Below are positions 1-10,417 of a DNA stretch of 64,000 bases, one piece after another; the first letter of the stretch is position 1, and each line of letters begins with the position of its first letter. A program made the position numbers and the translations under genes. The notes under the pieces are model-generated. The model worked only from the letters and a program-made list of their open reading frames with translations. It was not told the DNA's origin and did no database searches. This DNA comes from Micromonospora pallida (GTDB lineage Bacteria; Actinomycetota; Actinomycetes; Mycobacteriales; Micromonosporaceae), in contig NZ_FMHW01000002.1 in the NCBI RefSeq assembly GCF_900090325.1, positions 806,001-870,000 on the forward strand, written 5' to 3'.

Positions 1-939
1 TTCCCCGACGGGCAGGTTTTCGTCGACCTGGACAAGCGGACCTCGGTGAACCCAGGGGAGGTGCTGGCTCGGGTGCTACGCGCGCTCGGTGTCGCCCCCG
101 CGGATGTGCCGGAGGACGTCGATGAGCGGGCCGGCTGGTTCCGGTCGCTGGTCGCCGACCGGCGGTTGCTGCTGGTGGTGGACGGGGTCACCCGGTCCGC
201 CCAGGTCCGCGCGTTGCTGCCGGCCGGGCCTGGTCCGGCTCTGGTCGTGGTCGGGCAGCGTCGGCTGGGCAGCCTGGATGGGGTACGGCATGTGACGTTG
301 CGTTCGCTCGCCGCCATCGGTGCGCGTGAGCTGCTGGAGGCGCTGGTCGACCGCGGGCGGCTGGCCGTCGACCCGGCGGCCATGGGCGAGCTGGTACGTC
401 TCTGCGCGGGGTCGGTGCTGGCCCTGCGGGTCGCCGGCACGCGCCTGGCCGCCTACCCGGCCATGTCCGTGGCGGCCCTCGTCGCTCAGCTCGGCGACGG
501 GCGGGAACGGCTGGACCTGCTGGACTACGAGGACCTGTCGGTACGGCGCAGCCTCGACAGCGTGGTGGCCGCCGTCCGTGCCGAGGACGAGGTGGCCGGG
601 CGGCTCCTCGTCCTGCTCGGCGCGGCGCCCGATGCCCTGCTGCAGCCCGAGCGGGTCACCCGGCAGCTCGGGATCTCTTCCGCTCGGTTGCGCCGCACCC
701 TCGACGGTCTGGCCGATGCGCATCTGGTGCAGCCAGACGAGTCCGGGGGCTGCCGGTTGCCGGCGCTGGTCCGGGAGTACGCCGCCGAGTTGGCCGCCGC
801 GTCCACCGTCGCCGCTCACCCTCGTGACTGGAAGGCGCGTCGTCCGGTTGGCTGCCTGATGGGTCGCGGCGACCTGTCTGGACCAGGACCGATCGGCTCT
901 CATGGGGACAGTCCGACGAGCGTGAGAGCAGGGTCGTGA
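1..939 (+). CDS. NB-ARC-type ATPase/regulator (AfsR/SARP-like), C-terminal part, 5' end outside window
   Basis: The frame is open from base 1 and already reads protein-like (FPDGQVFVDL), so the GTG at 46 is internal and the real start lies before the window. FPDGQ followed by VLARVLRALGV and a hydrophobic RLLLVVDGV (kinase-2/Walker B-like) is the pattern of the NB-ARC domain in AfsR/SARP-type actinobacterial regulators; the P-loop would be upstream. A winged-helix-like stretch follows (TRQLGISSARLRRTLDGL). After REYAAELAAA the usual TPR or superhelical region is missing and the last ~45 residues look like read-through of unrelated sequence. I infer a 3'-truncated and perhaps dead gene. Confidence 0.6.
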   Translation, partial: FPDGQVFVDLDKRTSVNPGEVLARVLRALGVAPADVPEDVDERAGWFRSLVADRRLLLVVDGVTRSAQVRALLPAGPGPALVVVGQRRLGSLDGVRHVTLRSLAAIGARELLEALVDRGRLAVDPAAMGELVRLCAGSVLALRVAGTRLAAYPAMSVAALVAQLGDGRERLDLLDYEDLSVRRSLDSVVAAVRAEDEVAGRLLVLLGAAPDALLQPERVTRQLGISSARLRRTLDGLADAHLVQPDESGGCRLPALVREYAAELAAASTVAAHPRDWKARRPVGCLMGRGDLSGPGPIGSHGDSPTSVRAGS

Positions 940-1184
940 CAGTCCGGCCCTAGCCAGCGCTACGGAGGCGCATCCGGCATCGTCGAACACCCCGGTGGGT
1001 CGGCGACCACCACTGTGTCTGCGGATCTCACGCCCGAGTGCCCGCCCGGATGGAGTTACCGCTGCCCGTGGTCTATTCGCCTGAAGCTGCCCAGGTCAAG
1101 GACGGAATGTATTTGGGCGATAGCTCTGTGTATATCGACGATCATTAGCATGCACCCGTCGTGTCTTTGGTGGAGCGGAGGGTG

Positions 1185-4100
1185 ATGGTGAAGGGTCGAT
1201 CACGGGGCCTCCTGGTCGGGGGGCTGGTCGTGGCCTTGGTGGCCACACTGGGCGGGATGGAGGCCGTGACGGGCCGCGATCCCGGCCGCACCGACCAGGC
1301 TGCGCACAGCGCAAAGGATGACGAGGGCGGTCTGCTGTCGCGGCTGGGTGACGCCGCACGTGGGCTGGTCGACGGCGGGCCCGACCGGGCGCGGCCGGAG
1401 GCGATCAGCGCGGGGCTGTTCCGGTCCGAGAAGGCCTTGCCGGGGAAGGAATGGCCGGCGCAGAAGCGGGTGCGCGAGCTGACCGGCAAGCGCACCGCGA
1501 ACGGTCGGGTCTATCAACTGGCGGATGGCCGGACGCAGGCGGAGATCTCGGCGGAGCCGGTGCACTACCGGGACGCGAAGGGCCGGTGGCAGGCCATCGA
1601 CACCACCGTGCGTCCCACTTCGGAGAAGGGGTATGTGCAGGGCAACCGCACGAACACCTTCACCAGCCTGTTCGGTGACACCTCGAAGGATCTGGTCCGG
1701 TTCGAGGCCGAAGGCAGGAGCATCGAGCTGGGCCTGACGGGTGCCGCGAAGAGCGTGACGCCGACGGTGTCCGGGTCGACGGTTACCTACCCGGGAGTGG
1801 CCGGGGGCGCGGACGTGGTCTACGACGTGTCCAGCACCGCCCTGAAGGAAATGATCGTGTTGCGGAAGGCACCGACCGGGCCGGTGTCGTACACGTTCAC
1901 CCTCGATACTGCTGGTCTGACCGCTCGGCAGCGGGCGGACGGGTCGATCGCGTTCGTGCGTCCGTCCGGTGGTGAGCCGGTGTTCGTGATGCCTGCGCCG
2001 TTCATGTACGACGCGAAGGACGACAAGTCCTCTCCGCTGGGCAAGGTGTGGTCGGACAAGGTCTCCCAGCGGGTGCAGCAAATGTACGGGCAGACCACCG
2101 TCACCGTGTCGGCGGACGCGGCGTGGCTGGCGGACCCGGCGCGGGTGTATCCGGTGGTCATCGACCCGACCATCAAGATTCAGCCGGTGCCGGCCGACGC
2201 GCAGGACACGCAGATCTACTCGGCTGACCCAAACCACGCCTACGGGGAGGATCCGGTCACGTGGCCGCTGAGCGTGGGCACCACGTCGACGGGTGCGTGG
2301 CGGTCGTTGCTGAAGTTCAACCTGGACTCGATTCCGCAGAACACGCCGATCGATGACGCCCAGTTGCAGTTGTACTACTCGCAGACGCACACCGACTACA
2401 AGTACGACGTGCCGATGGAGGCGCGTCGGATCACTGAGGACTGGAACGAGGACACGGCGACGTGGACCAGCATTAACGCCGATATCGCTGCGGCGGCGGG
2501 CAACGTGGTGATCAAGGACGACGGGGACTCCGGGACGTCGATGGTCGGGTCCTGGCCGTTCTCCACGGGCACGCTGGCGCCGAAGGGCTTCGGCGGGGAC
2601 TACCGCTACCACGGGAGTTCCAGCGCTTCGGACACCCACACCTGGGTGCCGACGATCACCGAGGCGGGTGACTACCAAGTCGAGGTGCACTACGTGGGTT
2701 CCCCGGTCGACCGGCCGGACAACGCCCCGTACACCGTGCACTACTCGGGCGGCTCGAAGACCCACACCGTCGACCAGACGGAGCCTGCCAGCCTGGGCAC
2801 GTGGTACACGTTGGGCACGTATCCGTTCGTGGCGGGCACCACCGGCAGGGTGGTGCTCAACGGTGTGCCGGGCACTTCGGCGATCGCTGACGCGGTGCGG
2901 TTCACCAAGGCCGGCGCGGTGAAGAAGGACAGCAAGTCGAGTGTGTGGAACTCGTTCCCGGTACGCAACCTCGTGCAGGACTGGGTCAACGACACGTACG
3001 ACAATCACGGGTTCATGGTCAAGGCCTTGGACGAGGCGACAAAGGGTCGGGGTGGCCCGATCTACGAGGCGTCGGAGTACTCGTACAACAACGACCGCCG
3101 GGACTTCAACCTGCCAAAGCTGGTCGTCACCTACGGCCGTCCGGGTGTGGCGGTGAACCCGCCGACCACGATCACCGCGACCGGTGCGGTGCTGGACTGG
3201 CCGGCGTATCCGGGTTCGGACATCGTCGAGTACCAGGTCCACCGGAGCGTCCACCAGAACTTCGTCCCGTCGGCGGCAACGCTGATCGCTCCGGTTTCCA
3301 GCGGGACGCTGACGTATCAGGACACGACGGCGGTGCCCACAGACGCGGACAACACCGACCCGATGGCGCGGCAGTTCTACTACTACATGGTCGCGGTAAA
3401 GACCAGCGACGGGCAGCTCGTCGGCGGGCCGACCCAGCCGGCGATGCTGCCGAAGGCGGGCCAGATCACCCGCATCTACCGCACCGCGGCGACCAATGCG
3501 ACCGGCACGGACGGTGTCATCGACACCACCCTCTCCGCCGCGCGGCCGACGCAGAACGTGGACGTCTACGACGGTGACCCCTACGTCAGCGCCGGCAACA
3601 ACTCGACCGTCTACGGCGACACCCGCGGCCTCGTCAAGTTCCCCGCCCTGACCGGCATCCCGGCCGACGCGAAGATCGTCGGCGCCGAGCTGCGGATGTT
3701 CAACACCTACCTGTACGACGGCCTGGACCAGGACGAATACGTCGACGTCTACAAACTCAAGCGCGCGGGCACCGTCGGTACCGGCGTCTTCAACGAGACG
3801 AAGGCGACGTGGAACACCTACGACGGGGTGAACGCGTGGACCACGGCGGGCGGTGACTACGACACCACCTGGAAGGCCGGCTTCAACGGCTTCACCAACG
3901 ACCCGGAGTGGGCGACCTGGGACGTCAGCCCGGCCGTGGACGGCTGGCTGAAGAACCCGACCACCAACTACGGTCTGCTGCTGCGCCAACGCGACGAGGT
4001 CGCCCAGACCGCCCGGCCCATGCTGCTGTCCTCCGAGGGCGAAGAGCGGCTGCTGCGGCCGACCCTCGAGGTTACCTACCTCGAGCAGACCGCCGAATCG

Positions 4101-7100
4101 ACCTACTACGCGGCCTCCACCCCGCAGCTTGCGACGCCGAACGCCACCTACACGGTGCCGGTGACCCTGTCCAACCCCACCCTGACCGCCTGGAACCCCA
4201 GCGACTGGGAACTGGGCTACGACTGGAAGCGCGCCGACGGCACCACCGACGGCGCGGACCCCACCTTCGAGGTGGTCACACCACTCCCCAAGAGCGTCCC
4301 CGCCGGCGGCACCGTCGACGTCAACGCGCAGGTGAAGACCCCGCCGTCGTCGACGGAGGGCAACAAACGCACCAACTACGTGATCCACTGGGACCTACGC
4401 AACAAACTGACCCGCAAGAAACTGTCCGAAAGCGTCCAAGCGATCCAGCCATTGCCGCAGAACGTGACGGTGGAGGAGCCGACCTCCGACCAGCTCGGTC
4501 TGGAGAAGTTCTACTCGTACGCGGGGAAGAACACCGGCGCTGGCGGCACTCTGATGAACAACCTGTACGCCGGTAACACCGTGTGGTCGTACAACGCGTT
4601 CAGTAACCCGTCGCGGGGCCTGTCGACGTTCGTCCGGCTGGCGTACAACTCGCTCGACACCACCGACAGCGTCGCCGGGTACGGCTGGTCGCTCCAGGCC
4701 TCGTCGATGATGCGGCTGGGTACTCCGCTGGACTTCCACCCCAACCCGAACCCCACCAAGGTCACCCTGACCGACGGCGACGGCACCAGCCACTGGTTCA
4801 CCTGGGACACCGCGGCCTCGGAGTGGAAGGCCCCGAAGGGGGTGCACCTGCACCTGCAGCGGCTTGTCGTCTGCGACAACAAGTCGCAGGAGCGGAAGGC
4901 CTGGGTGCTCACCCGCCCGGACCGTACCCGCTTTTTCTACGACTGTGAGGGCTTCCTCTCCAGCATCGTCGACAACAACGACAACGAGATGCTCTTCACC
5001 TACGAGGAGCGCAAGTCCAACAACAAGCCGACCAAGTTTCTGCGGTACCTCACCGACCCGGCCGGCCGGCGGACGCTGACCATCGACTACTACGCCAAGG
5101 GCCAGAACTACCAGTTCGTCGACGACACCAGCTGGACGCGGCAGTCGGCGACGAACCTGACCGAGCCGCACATCATCGACCACGTCTCGCAGATCACCGA
5201 CATCTCCGGCCGCAAGCTCACCTTCACGTACACCAAAAAGGGCCTGCTGGCCGAGCTGGTCGACGGTGAGGGATCCAGCGGCACGATGGGTGCGCCGAAG
5301 CTGTTCAAGTTCGCCTACGACATGACGCAGGGGAACAAGAACGTCAAGCTGGTCAAGGTCACCGACCCGCGCGGCCATGACACCGACCTGGTCTACAACT
5401 TCCCGCAGGCCGGCGACGACTCGAAGTGGCACTGGACCACCAAGTCCTACACCGACCGGCTCGACCACCCCACCCAGTTCGCCTACGTGGACCCGGACGG
5501 GCCGCAGGGCAACACGATCCACACGACGGTCACGGACGCGGAGAACCACGCCACCCTGTACCAGATGGATGGCTACGGCCGTCCGGTCCAGACCACCAAC
5601 GCGAAGAACGAAACGACCACGCTCGAGTGGGACGACGACCACAACGTCACCAACCTCACCGAGGCCAACGGTGCCGTCTCCACCTGGCAGTACGACCAGA
5701 AGACCGGCTACCCGACGGAGATCAGGGACGCGGAGGCCGTCGAGAACAACACGGCGGGCACGGTCCTGACGTACCAGCGGCAGCTCAACGGCTACGTCGC
5801 TGACATGGTCGAGAAGACCAGCCCCGAGGGGCGGAAGTGGACCTTCGGCTACGAGAGCGACGGTGACCTCGCCTCGGTCACGGACCCGGTGGGTAGCACC
5901 ACCACCGACACCGACGACTACACGACCCACTACACGTACGACGCGTGGGGTCAGATGCTGACGGCGACCGACGCCAACGGCAACGTCACCGCTTACAACG
6001 GGTTCGACGACAACGGTTATCCGGAGACCATCACTGACGCGAAGCAGAAGTCGACGACCTTCACGTACGACGTGCGTGGGCAGGTCAAGACGGTGACCGA
6101 CGCGTACCAGAAGGTGACCCGGCAGAACTACGACACGTTCGGTCGTCCGCTGGACAACATCGTTCCCGTCAAGCAGGCCGAAGGCCGGTTCGTCACCACC
6201 CCCGCACCGACATACGACGAGAACGACAACGTCCTCGAGGCGTTCGCCCCCAATGGTGCGGTGAGCAGCGCTGTGTACGACGAGGCCGACCAGGTGGAGT
6301 ACACCCTCGCCCCGGTCGACGTCGCGGGTGACCCGCAGCGGAAGACGTCGTTCACCTACGACAAGGTCGGCAACCTGGTCACCACCACCGAGCCGAAGGG
6401 CAACCTGACGCCCGATGACGGTGACTACGTCACCACCAACCACTACGACGAGATCTACCAGCTCACCAGCGTCGTCAACGCCGAGGGCGACACGCTCAGC
6501 TACGAGTACGACAACGTCGGCAACGTGGTGACGGTGATCGACCCGCGGAAGAACGCGACCGCCGACACCACCGACTACAGCACCAAGATGGAGTACGACC
6601 GGGCGCACCGGCTCACCAAGGCGACCGACGCGCTCGGCAAGTCCATCACCAGCACCTACGACCTTGACGGATTGGTCACGGCTACCACCGACCAGCTCGG
6701 CAACACCACCGAGGTCACCCTCAACCCGGTTGGCCAGCCGACTGAGGTGAAGGTGCCGCACGTCGACAACGCCGGCACCATCACCTACCGGACGACCAGG
6801 TACGAGTACGACGAGGTCGGGAACCAGACGAAGGTGATCAGCCCGCGTGGCGTGGCGACCACCAACGACCCGACCGACTTCACCACGGTCACCGTCTACG
6901 ACGAGCTGAACCAGGTGAAGGAGACGCACACCGCGTACGACGAGGGCGACACCCGTTACACCACGGCGGACGTCACCACCTACTCGTACGACGATGTGGG
7001 CAGGCTGGCGAAGACGAGCATGCCGCCGTCGTCCGGTGAGACGGTGCGCAACGACACGACCTACACCTACTTCGACAACGGCTGGGCCGAAACCAGCACC

Positions 7101-10100
7101 GACCCGTGGGACCTCCTGACCACCTACGACTACAACGACCTGGGCGCCCAGACCGAGCGGACGGTGACCTCGGCGGGTGGTTCGTCGAACCGGACGATGA
7201 CCTGGACCTACTACCTGGACGGCAAGCTGAAGACCCGCGCGGACGACGGCGTGCCGGTCGGCAAGCAGGTGGTGCTGGTCGACAACTCCGACTTCAACAA
7301 CACCGCCGCGACCGGATTGTGGACGGGCGCGGCGACGCCGGACACCGGGACTTACGGCCACAACTACGCCACCCGCCCGGCGGGCACTGGTGCGAACGTT
7401 TTCACGTGGCAGTTGAACGTGCCGCAGGCCGGCACGTATGAGGTGTTCGCCCGCTACCCACAGGTCGCCGGCGCGGCCACCAACGCGAAGTACACCGTCG
7501 CGCACAGCGGCGGCAACACCGACCGGACGGTCAACCAGGCCACCAACACCGGCACCTGGGTCAGCCTCGGCTCGTACAGCTTCGCCGAAGGCAACACCCA
7601 CAAGGTGTCCCTGTCCGACCAGGCCGGCGGCACGGTCGTCGCGGACGCGGTGAAGCTGGTCCGCAACAACGCGGGCGAGGCCGACAACGAGCAAACCGAC
7701 TACGCCTACGAGTACGACCCGAACGGCAACCTGAAGACCATCACCGACTCGTCCCCGAACGCCCGCGTCGACAGCTACACCGTCGAGTACACCGGGCTGA
7801 ACCAGGTCGACAGGGTGACCGAAAGCGATGGTGGGACGGTCCGGAACACCACCGAGTTCACCTACAACGAGAACGGCGCCCCGCTGACCACCGAGCACGA
7901 CCGGCAGTGGTCCAGCTACGGCTACGACCCACGCGACCTGGTCTCGACGGTGGTCAACGGCAAGTCCGAGGCCGACCCGGACAAGAAGACCACCACCTTC
8001 ACCTACACCGACCGGGGTGAGAAGGCCACCGAGGTCAAGGGCAACGGCAACACCGTCGAGTACACGTACTTCCTCGACGGGCTGCTCAAGACCCAGGTCG
8101 AGAGGAAACCGAACGCGACGCTCGTCTCGCAGCACACCTACACCTACGATCCGAACGGCAACCGCACCCGGGACGTCGCGAAGAAGATGAACGCCGACAA
8201 CCACGCGGCGTACCTGAACACCACCAGCGACTACACCTACGACCCCCGCGACCGCCTGTCCAGGCTGGTCAAGACCGGTGACGGCGCCGACACGGAAACC
8301 TACGTGCACGACGCCAACAACAACGTCATCGACCAGACCGTCAAGAACGTCACGACGACGTTCAACTACGACCGCAACCGCCTGCTCACCGCCTCCATAG
8401 GTGGAGTGACGGCGTCGTACAACTACGACCCGTTCGGCCGGCTTGACACGGTGACCTCGGCGGGCACCGTGATCGAGCGGAACGTCTACGACGGCTTCGA
8501 CCACGTCATCGAGAACCGCAAGGGCACCGGGGCGAGCGCGTCGACCACGAGGTATACCTACGACCCGCTCGACCGCACCACCACAAAGACCACCGACGCC
8601 GATGCGGCGGACGAGAAGACCACCACGTTCAACTACCTCGGTCTGTCTAACGAGATCCTGAACGAGGAGGTCGCCGGAGAGCTGACCAAGTCGTACCAGT
8701 ACTCCCCGTGGGGTCAGCGCCTGTCGCAGGTCACCCACAAGGACGACGGCAGCGAAGAGGACGCCTACTACGGCTACAACCCGCACACCGACGTCGAAAC
8801 ACTGACCGACGAAACCGGCAACACCAAGGCCACCTACGGCTACACCGCCTACGGCAACAACGACGACGCCCACTTCACCGGCATCGACAAGCCGGACGCC
8901 GCGAACCCGACCAAGGAGCCCTACAACGCCTACCGGTTCAACGCGAAGCGCTGGGACCAGGGCTCCGGCACCTACGACATGGGCTTCCGCGACTACAGCC
9001 CGGGCCTGAACCGCTTCCTGTCGCGCGACAGCTACAACGGTGCCCTGGATGACATGGCCCTCAGTCTCGACCCGTGGACGGGTAGTCGTTACGGGTTTGG
9101 CGGCGGCAACCCGATTAGTGCTATCGAAATTGATGGCCACAACTTCTTAACTGATGTCTGGAATGGCGTGAAGGAGGGGGCCAAGGATTTCGGAAGCAGC
9201 CTCTGGGGTGGAGTCAAAGGCGGAGCCACCTATATCAAGGATAACTACGTAGAAGCTGGTCGGGCTGTCGAAGATGCCGCAAATGGCGACTGGGGCAGTG
9301 CCGCGAAGCGCGGCGGTGGTGTCCTCCTCAACACGGTCACGGCGCCCTACAAGGCGGCGTGGGGGATGGTGTCTGACGTTGGCTCCACCTGGTGGAGCGG
9401 GGTGCAGGCGGCAAGCGAAGGAGATGTTGAGGGCGTAGTGCGCGCGGGCACCAAGAACGCGCTGACCATCGGCACAAGCGTTACCGGTGTCCGAGGGGCC
9501 AAGGCCGGTAATTTGGGCCGTAAATCGCCTGGCTGTAACAGCTTCACCGCTGGGACGCCCGTGCTCATGGCGGACGGTTCTAGCAGGGCCATCGAGGATA
9601 TCCGGATCGGGGACCAGGTCCTCGCAACGGACCCGGAAACGGGACGCACCGAGGCTCGTCGAGTCGAAGCCCTGATCGTGGGCGATGGGCTGAAGGCCCT
9701 CGTGGAGGTGACAGTCGACACCGACAGCGAAAAGGGCAGCGGGAAGGGCAGCGTCGTCGCCACCGGCGGCCACCCCTTCTGGGTCGAAGATGAGGGTCGA
9801 TGGATTGATGCCGAGGACCTTCGCGCCGGCAACTGGCTCCGCATGGAGGACGGACGGGCCGTCCAAGTCCTGGCGGTAACCCATTGGACGTCGCCAGCCC
9901 GTGCTCACAACCTTACTATTTCCGGCATCCACACGTACTATGTAATCGCCGGCAACACGCCGGTCCTCGTGCACAACTGTGATCCGGGATCTGCGGAGAA
10001 GTTGAGAAATGCTCTAAATGCTGCTGGTGACCTGGAACCAAGCACGCCGCACTCCCCGCACCATATCGTTGCCGGCAACTCACCAAAGGCCACTCCTGCG

Positions 10101-10334
10101 AGGGCGCAGCTCCACCGGTTCGGTATTGGGGTGAACGACGCCGAGAATGGTGTTTGGCTGCCGCGTAGTAGCTCGTCGCCCAATCCTACGGGTGCATCGG
10201 TGCACTCCCGGATCCATACCAATGAGTACTACAATTACGTTAACGACCTCATGGGAGGCGCCAGGAACAGGAGTGAGGCACTGGACGTGATCAACCACGT
10301 TAGAAGGCAGCTCCAAGGCGGCTTCTGGCCGTAG
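1185..10334 (+). CDS. Secreted RHS/YD-repeat polymorphic toxin with Hint and AHH/HNH-type nuclease tip
   Basis: The product has 3049 residues. ATG 1185 is preferred over GTG 1161 because a GGAG/CGGAGG site lies just upstream. A hydrophobic stretch near the N-terminus (GLLVGGLVVALVATLGG) is a signal or anchor. In order by base position: DNRLRE domain (~2190-3140) with a golvesin-like domain inserted (~2540-2910); Fn3-like linker; second DNRLRE (~3470-4080); RHS N-region (~4480-5050); dozens of YD repeats (~5050-8900) with a second golvesin-like domain (~7250-7660); the RHS core end (RFNAKRWDQGSGTYDMGFRD, then FLSRDSYNG); Hint domain from Cys at 9534 (CNSFTAGTPVLMADGSSR, GGHPFWV, ending VLVHNC); and a C-terminal AHH-type nuclease with SPHHIV, FGIGVNDAENGVWLP and VHSRIHTNEYY. 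Known RHS proteins encapsulate their toxin tip; export and Hint self-cleavage are inferred. The tip has visibly lower GC than the shell. Confidence 0.93.
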   Translation: MVKGRSRGLLVGGLVVALVATLGGMEAVTGRDPGRTDQAAHSAKDDEGGLLSRLGDAARGLVDGGPDRARPEAISAGLFRSEKALPGKEWPAQKRVRELTGKRTANGRVYQLADGRTQAEISAEPVHYRDAKGRWQAIDTTVRPTSEKGYVQGNRTNTFTSLFGDTSKDLVRFEAEGRSIELGLTGAAKSVTPTVSGSTVTYPGVAGGADVVYDVSSTALKEMIVLRKAPTGPVSYTFTLDTAGLTARQRADGSIAFVRPSGGEPVFVMPAPFMYDAKDDKSSPLGKVWSDKVSQRVQQMYGQTTVTVSADAAWLADPARVYPVVIDPTIKIQPVPADAQDTQIYSADPNHAYGEDPVTWPLSVGTTSTGAWRSLLKFNLDSIPQNTPIDDAQLQLYYSQTHTDYKYDVPMEARRITEDWNEDTATWTSINADIAAAAGNVVIKDDGDSGTSMVGSWPFSTGTLAPKGFGGDYRYHGSSSASDTHTWVPTITEAGDYQVEVHYVGSPVDRPDNAPYTVHYSGGSKTHTVDQTEPASLGTWYTLGTYPFVAGTTGRVVLNGVPGTSAIADAVRFTKAGAVKKDSKSSVWNSFPVRNLVQDWVNDTYDNHGFMVKALDEATKGRGGPIYEASEYSYNNDRRDFNLPKLVVTYGRPGVAVNPPTTITATGAVLDWPAYPGSDIVEYQVHRSVHQNFVPSAATLIAPVSSGTLTYQDTTAVPTDADNTDPMARQFYYYMVAVKTSDGQLVGGPTQPAMLPKAGQITRIYRTAATNATGTDGVIDTTLSAARPTQNVDVYDGDPYVSAGNNSTVYGDTRGLVKFPALTGIPADAKIVGAELRMFNTYLYDGLDQDEYVDVYKLKRAGTVGTGVFNETKATWNTYDGVNAWTTAGGDYDTTWKAGFNGFTNDPEWATWDVSPAVDGWLKNPTTNYGLLLRQRDEVAQTARPMLLSSEGEERLLRPTLEVTYLEQTAESTYYAASTPQLATPNATYTVPVTLSNPTLTAWNPSDWELGYDWKRADGTTDGADPTFEVVTPLPKSVPAGGTVDVNAQVKTPPSSTEGNKRTNYVIHWDLRNKLTRKKLSESVQAIQPLPQNVTVEEPTSDQLGLEKFYSYAGKNTGAGGTLMNNLYAGNTVWSYNAFSNPSRGLSTFVRLAYNSLDTTDSVAGYGWSLQASSMMRLGTPLDFHPNPNPTKVTLTDGDGTSHWFTWDTAASEWKAPKGVHLHLQRLVVCDNKSQERKAWVLTRPDRTRFFYDCEGFLSSIVDNNDNEMLFTYEERKSNNKPTKFLRYLTDPAGRRTLTIDYYAKGQNYQFVDDTSWTRQSATNLTEPHIIDHVSQITDISGRKLTFTYTKKGLLAELVDGEGSSGTMGAPKLFKFAYDMTQGNKNVKLVKVTDPRGHDTDLVYNFPQAGDDSKWHWTTKSYTDRLDHPTQFAYVDPDGPQGNTIHTTVTDAENHATLYQMDGYGRPVQTTNAKNETTTLEWDDDHNVTNLTEANGAVSTWQYDQKTGYPTEIRDAEAVENNTAGTVLTYQRQLNGYVADMVEKTSPEGRKWTFGYESDGDLASVTDPVGSTTTDTDDYTTHYTYDAWGQMLTATDANGNVTAYNGFDDNGYPETITDAKQKSTTFTYDVRGQVKTVTDAYQKVTRQNYDTFGRPLDNIVPVKQAEGRFVTTPAPTYDENDNVLEAFAPNGAVSSAVYDEADQVEYTLAPVDVAGDPQRKTSFTYDKVGNLVTTTEPKGNLTPDDGDYVTTNHYDEIYQLTSVVNAEGDTLSYEYDNVGNVVTVIDPRKNATADTTDYSTKMEYDRAHRLTKATDALGKSITSTYDLDGLVTATTDQLGNTTEVTLNPVGQPTEVKVPHVDNAGTITYRTTRYEYDEVGNQTKVISPRGVATTNDPTDFTTVTVYDELNQVKETHTAYDEGDTRYTTADVTTYSYDDVGRLAKTSMPPSSGETVRNDTTYTYFDNGWAETSTDPWDLLTTYDYNDLGAQTERTVTSAGGSSNRTMTWTYYLDGKLKTRADDGVPVGKQVVLVDNSDFNNTAATGLWTGAATPDTGTYGHNYATRPAGTGANVFTWQLNVPQAGTYEVFARYPQVAGAATNAKYTVAHSGGNTDRTVNQATNTGTWVSLGSYSFAEGNTHKVSLSDQAGGTVVADAVKLVRNNAGEADNEQTDYAYEYDPNGNLKTITDSSPNARVDSYTVEYTGLNQVDRVTESDGGTVRNTTEFTYNENGAPLTTEHDRQWSSYGYDPRDLVSTVVNGKSEADPDKKTTTFTYTDRGEKATEVKGNGNTVEYTYFLDGLLKTQVERKPNATLVSQHTYTYDPNGNRTRDVAKKMNADNHAAYLNTTSDYTYDPRDRLSRLVKTGDGADTETYVHDANNNVIDQTVKNVTTTFNYDRNRLLTASIGGVTASYNYDPFGRLDTVTSAGTVIERNVYDGFDHVIENRKGTGASASTTRYTYDPLDRTTTKTTDADAADEKTTTFNYLGLSNEILNEEVAGELTKSYQYSPWGQRLSQVTHKDDGSEEDAYYGYNPHTDVETLTDETGNTKATYGYTAYGNNDDAHFTGIDKPDAANPTKEPYNAYRFNAKRWDQGSGTYDMGFRDYSPGLNRFLSRDSYNGALDDMALSLDPWTGSRYGFGGGNPISAIEIDGHNFLTDVWNGVKEGAKDFGSSLWGGVKGGATYIKDNYVEAGRAVEDAANGDWGSAAKRGGGVLLNTVTAPYKAAWGMVSDVGSTWWSGVQAASEGDVEGVVRAGTKNALTIGTSVTGVRGAKAGNLGRKSPGCNSFTAGTPVLMADGSSRAIEDIRIGDQVLATDPETGRTEARRVEALIVGDGLKALVEVTVDTDSEKGSGKGSVVATGGHPFWVEDEGRWIDAEDLRAGNWLRMEDGRAVQVLAVTHWTSPARAHNLTISGIHTYYVIAGNTPVLVHNCDPGSAEKLRNALNAAGDLEPSTPHSPHHIVAGNSPKATPARAQLHRFGIGVNDAENGVWLPRSSSSPNPTGASVHSRIHTNEYYNYVNDLMGGARNRSEALDVINHVRRQLQGGFWP

Positions 10335-10344
10335 CAACTGCTAT

Positions 10345-10381
10345 GTCCGCCCCTGTCGTACGATGATGCGGAGGGGCGGAC
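10345..10381 (+). terminator. Hairpin between toxin and immunity genes
   Basis: Perfect 10-bp inverted repeat (GTCCGCCCCT and AGGGGCGGAC) with a 17-base loop, placed between the toxin stop and the next start. A C-run rather than a T-run follows, so it is either a weak terminator/attenuator or an mRNA-stabilising structure. Confidence 0.5.
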
Positions 10382-10417
10382 CCCCCCAACTTGTTGGCAT
10401 CGCACACGGAGGTTCGA

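Noticed and set aside
1200..9140. Very long minus-strand open frames (1200-4388 and 4395-9140) opposite the RHS gene
   Set aside because: They are antisense shadows of GC-rich codons: rich in Arg, Val and Gly, no domains, no ribosome sites, and the plus strand has clear RHS motifs throughout.
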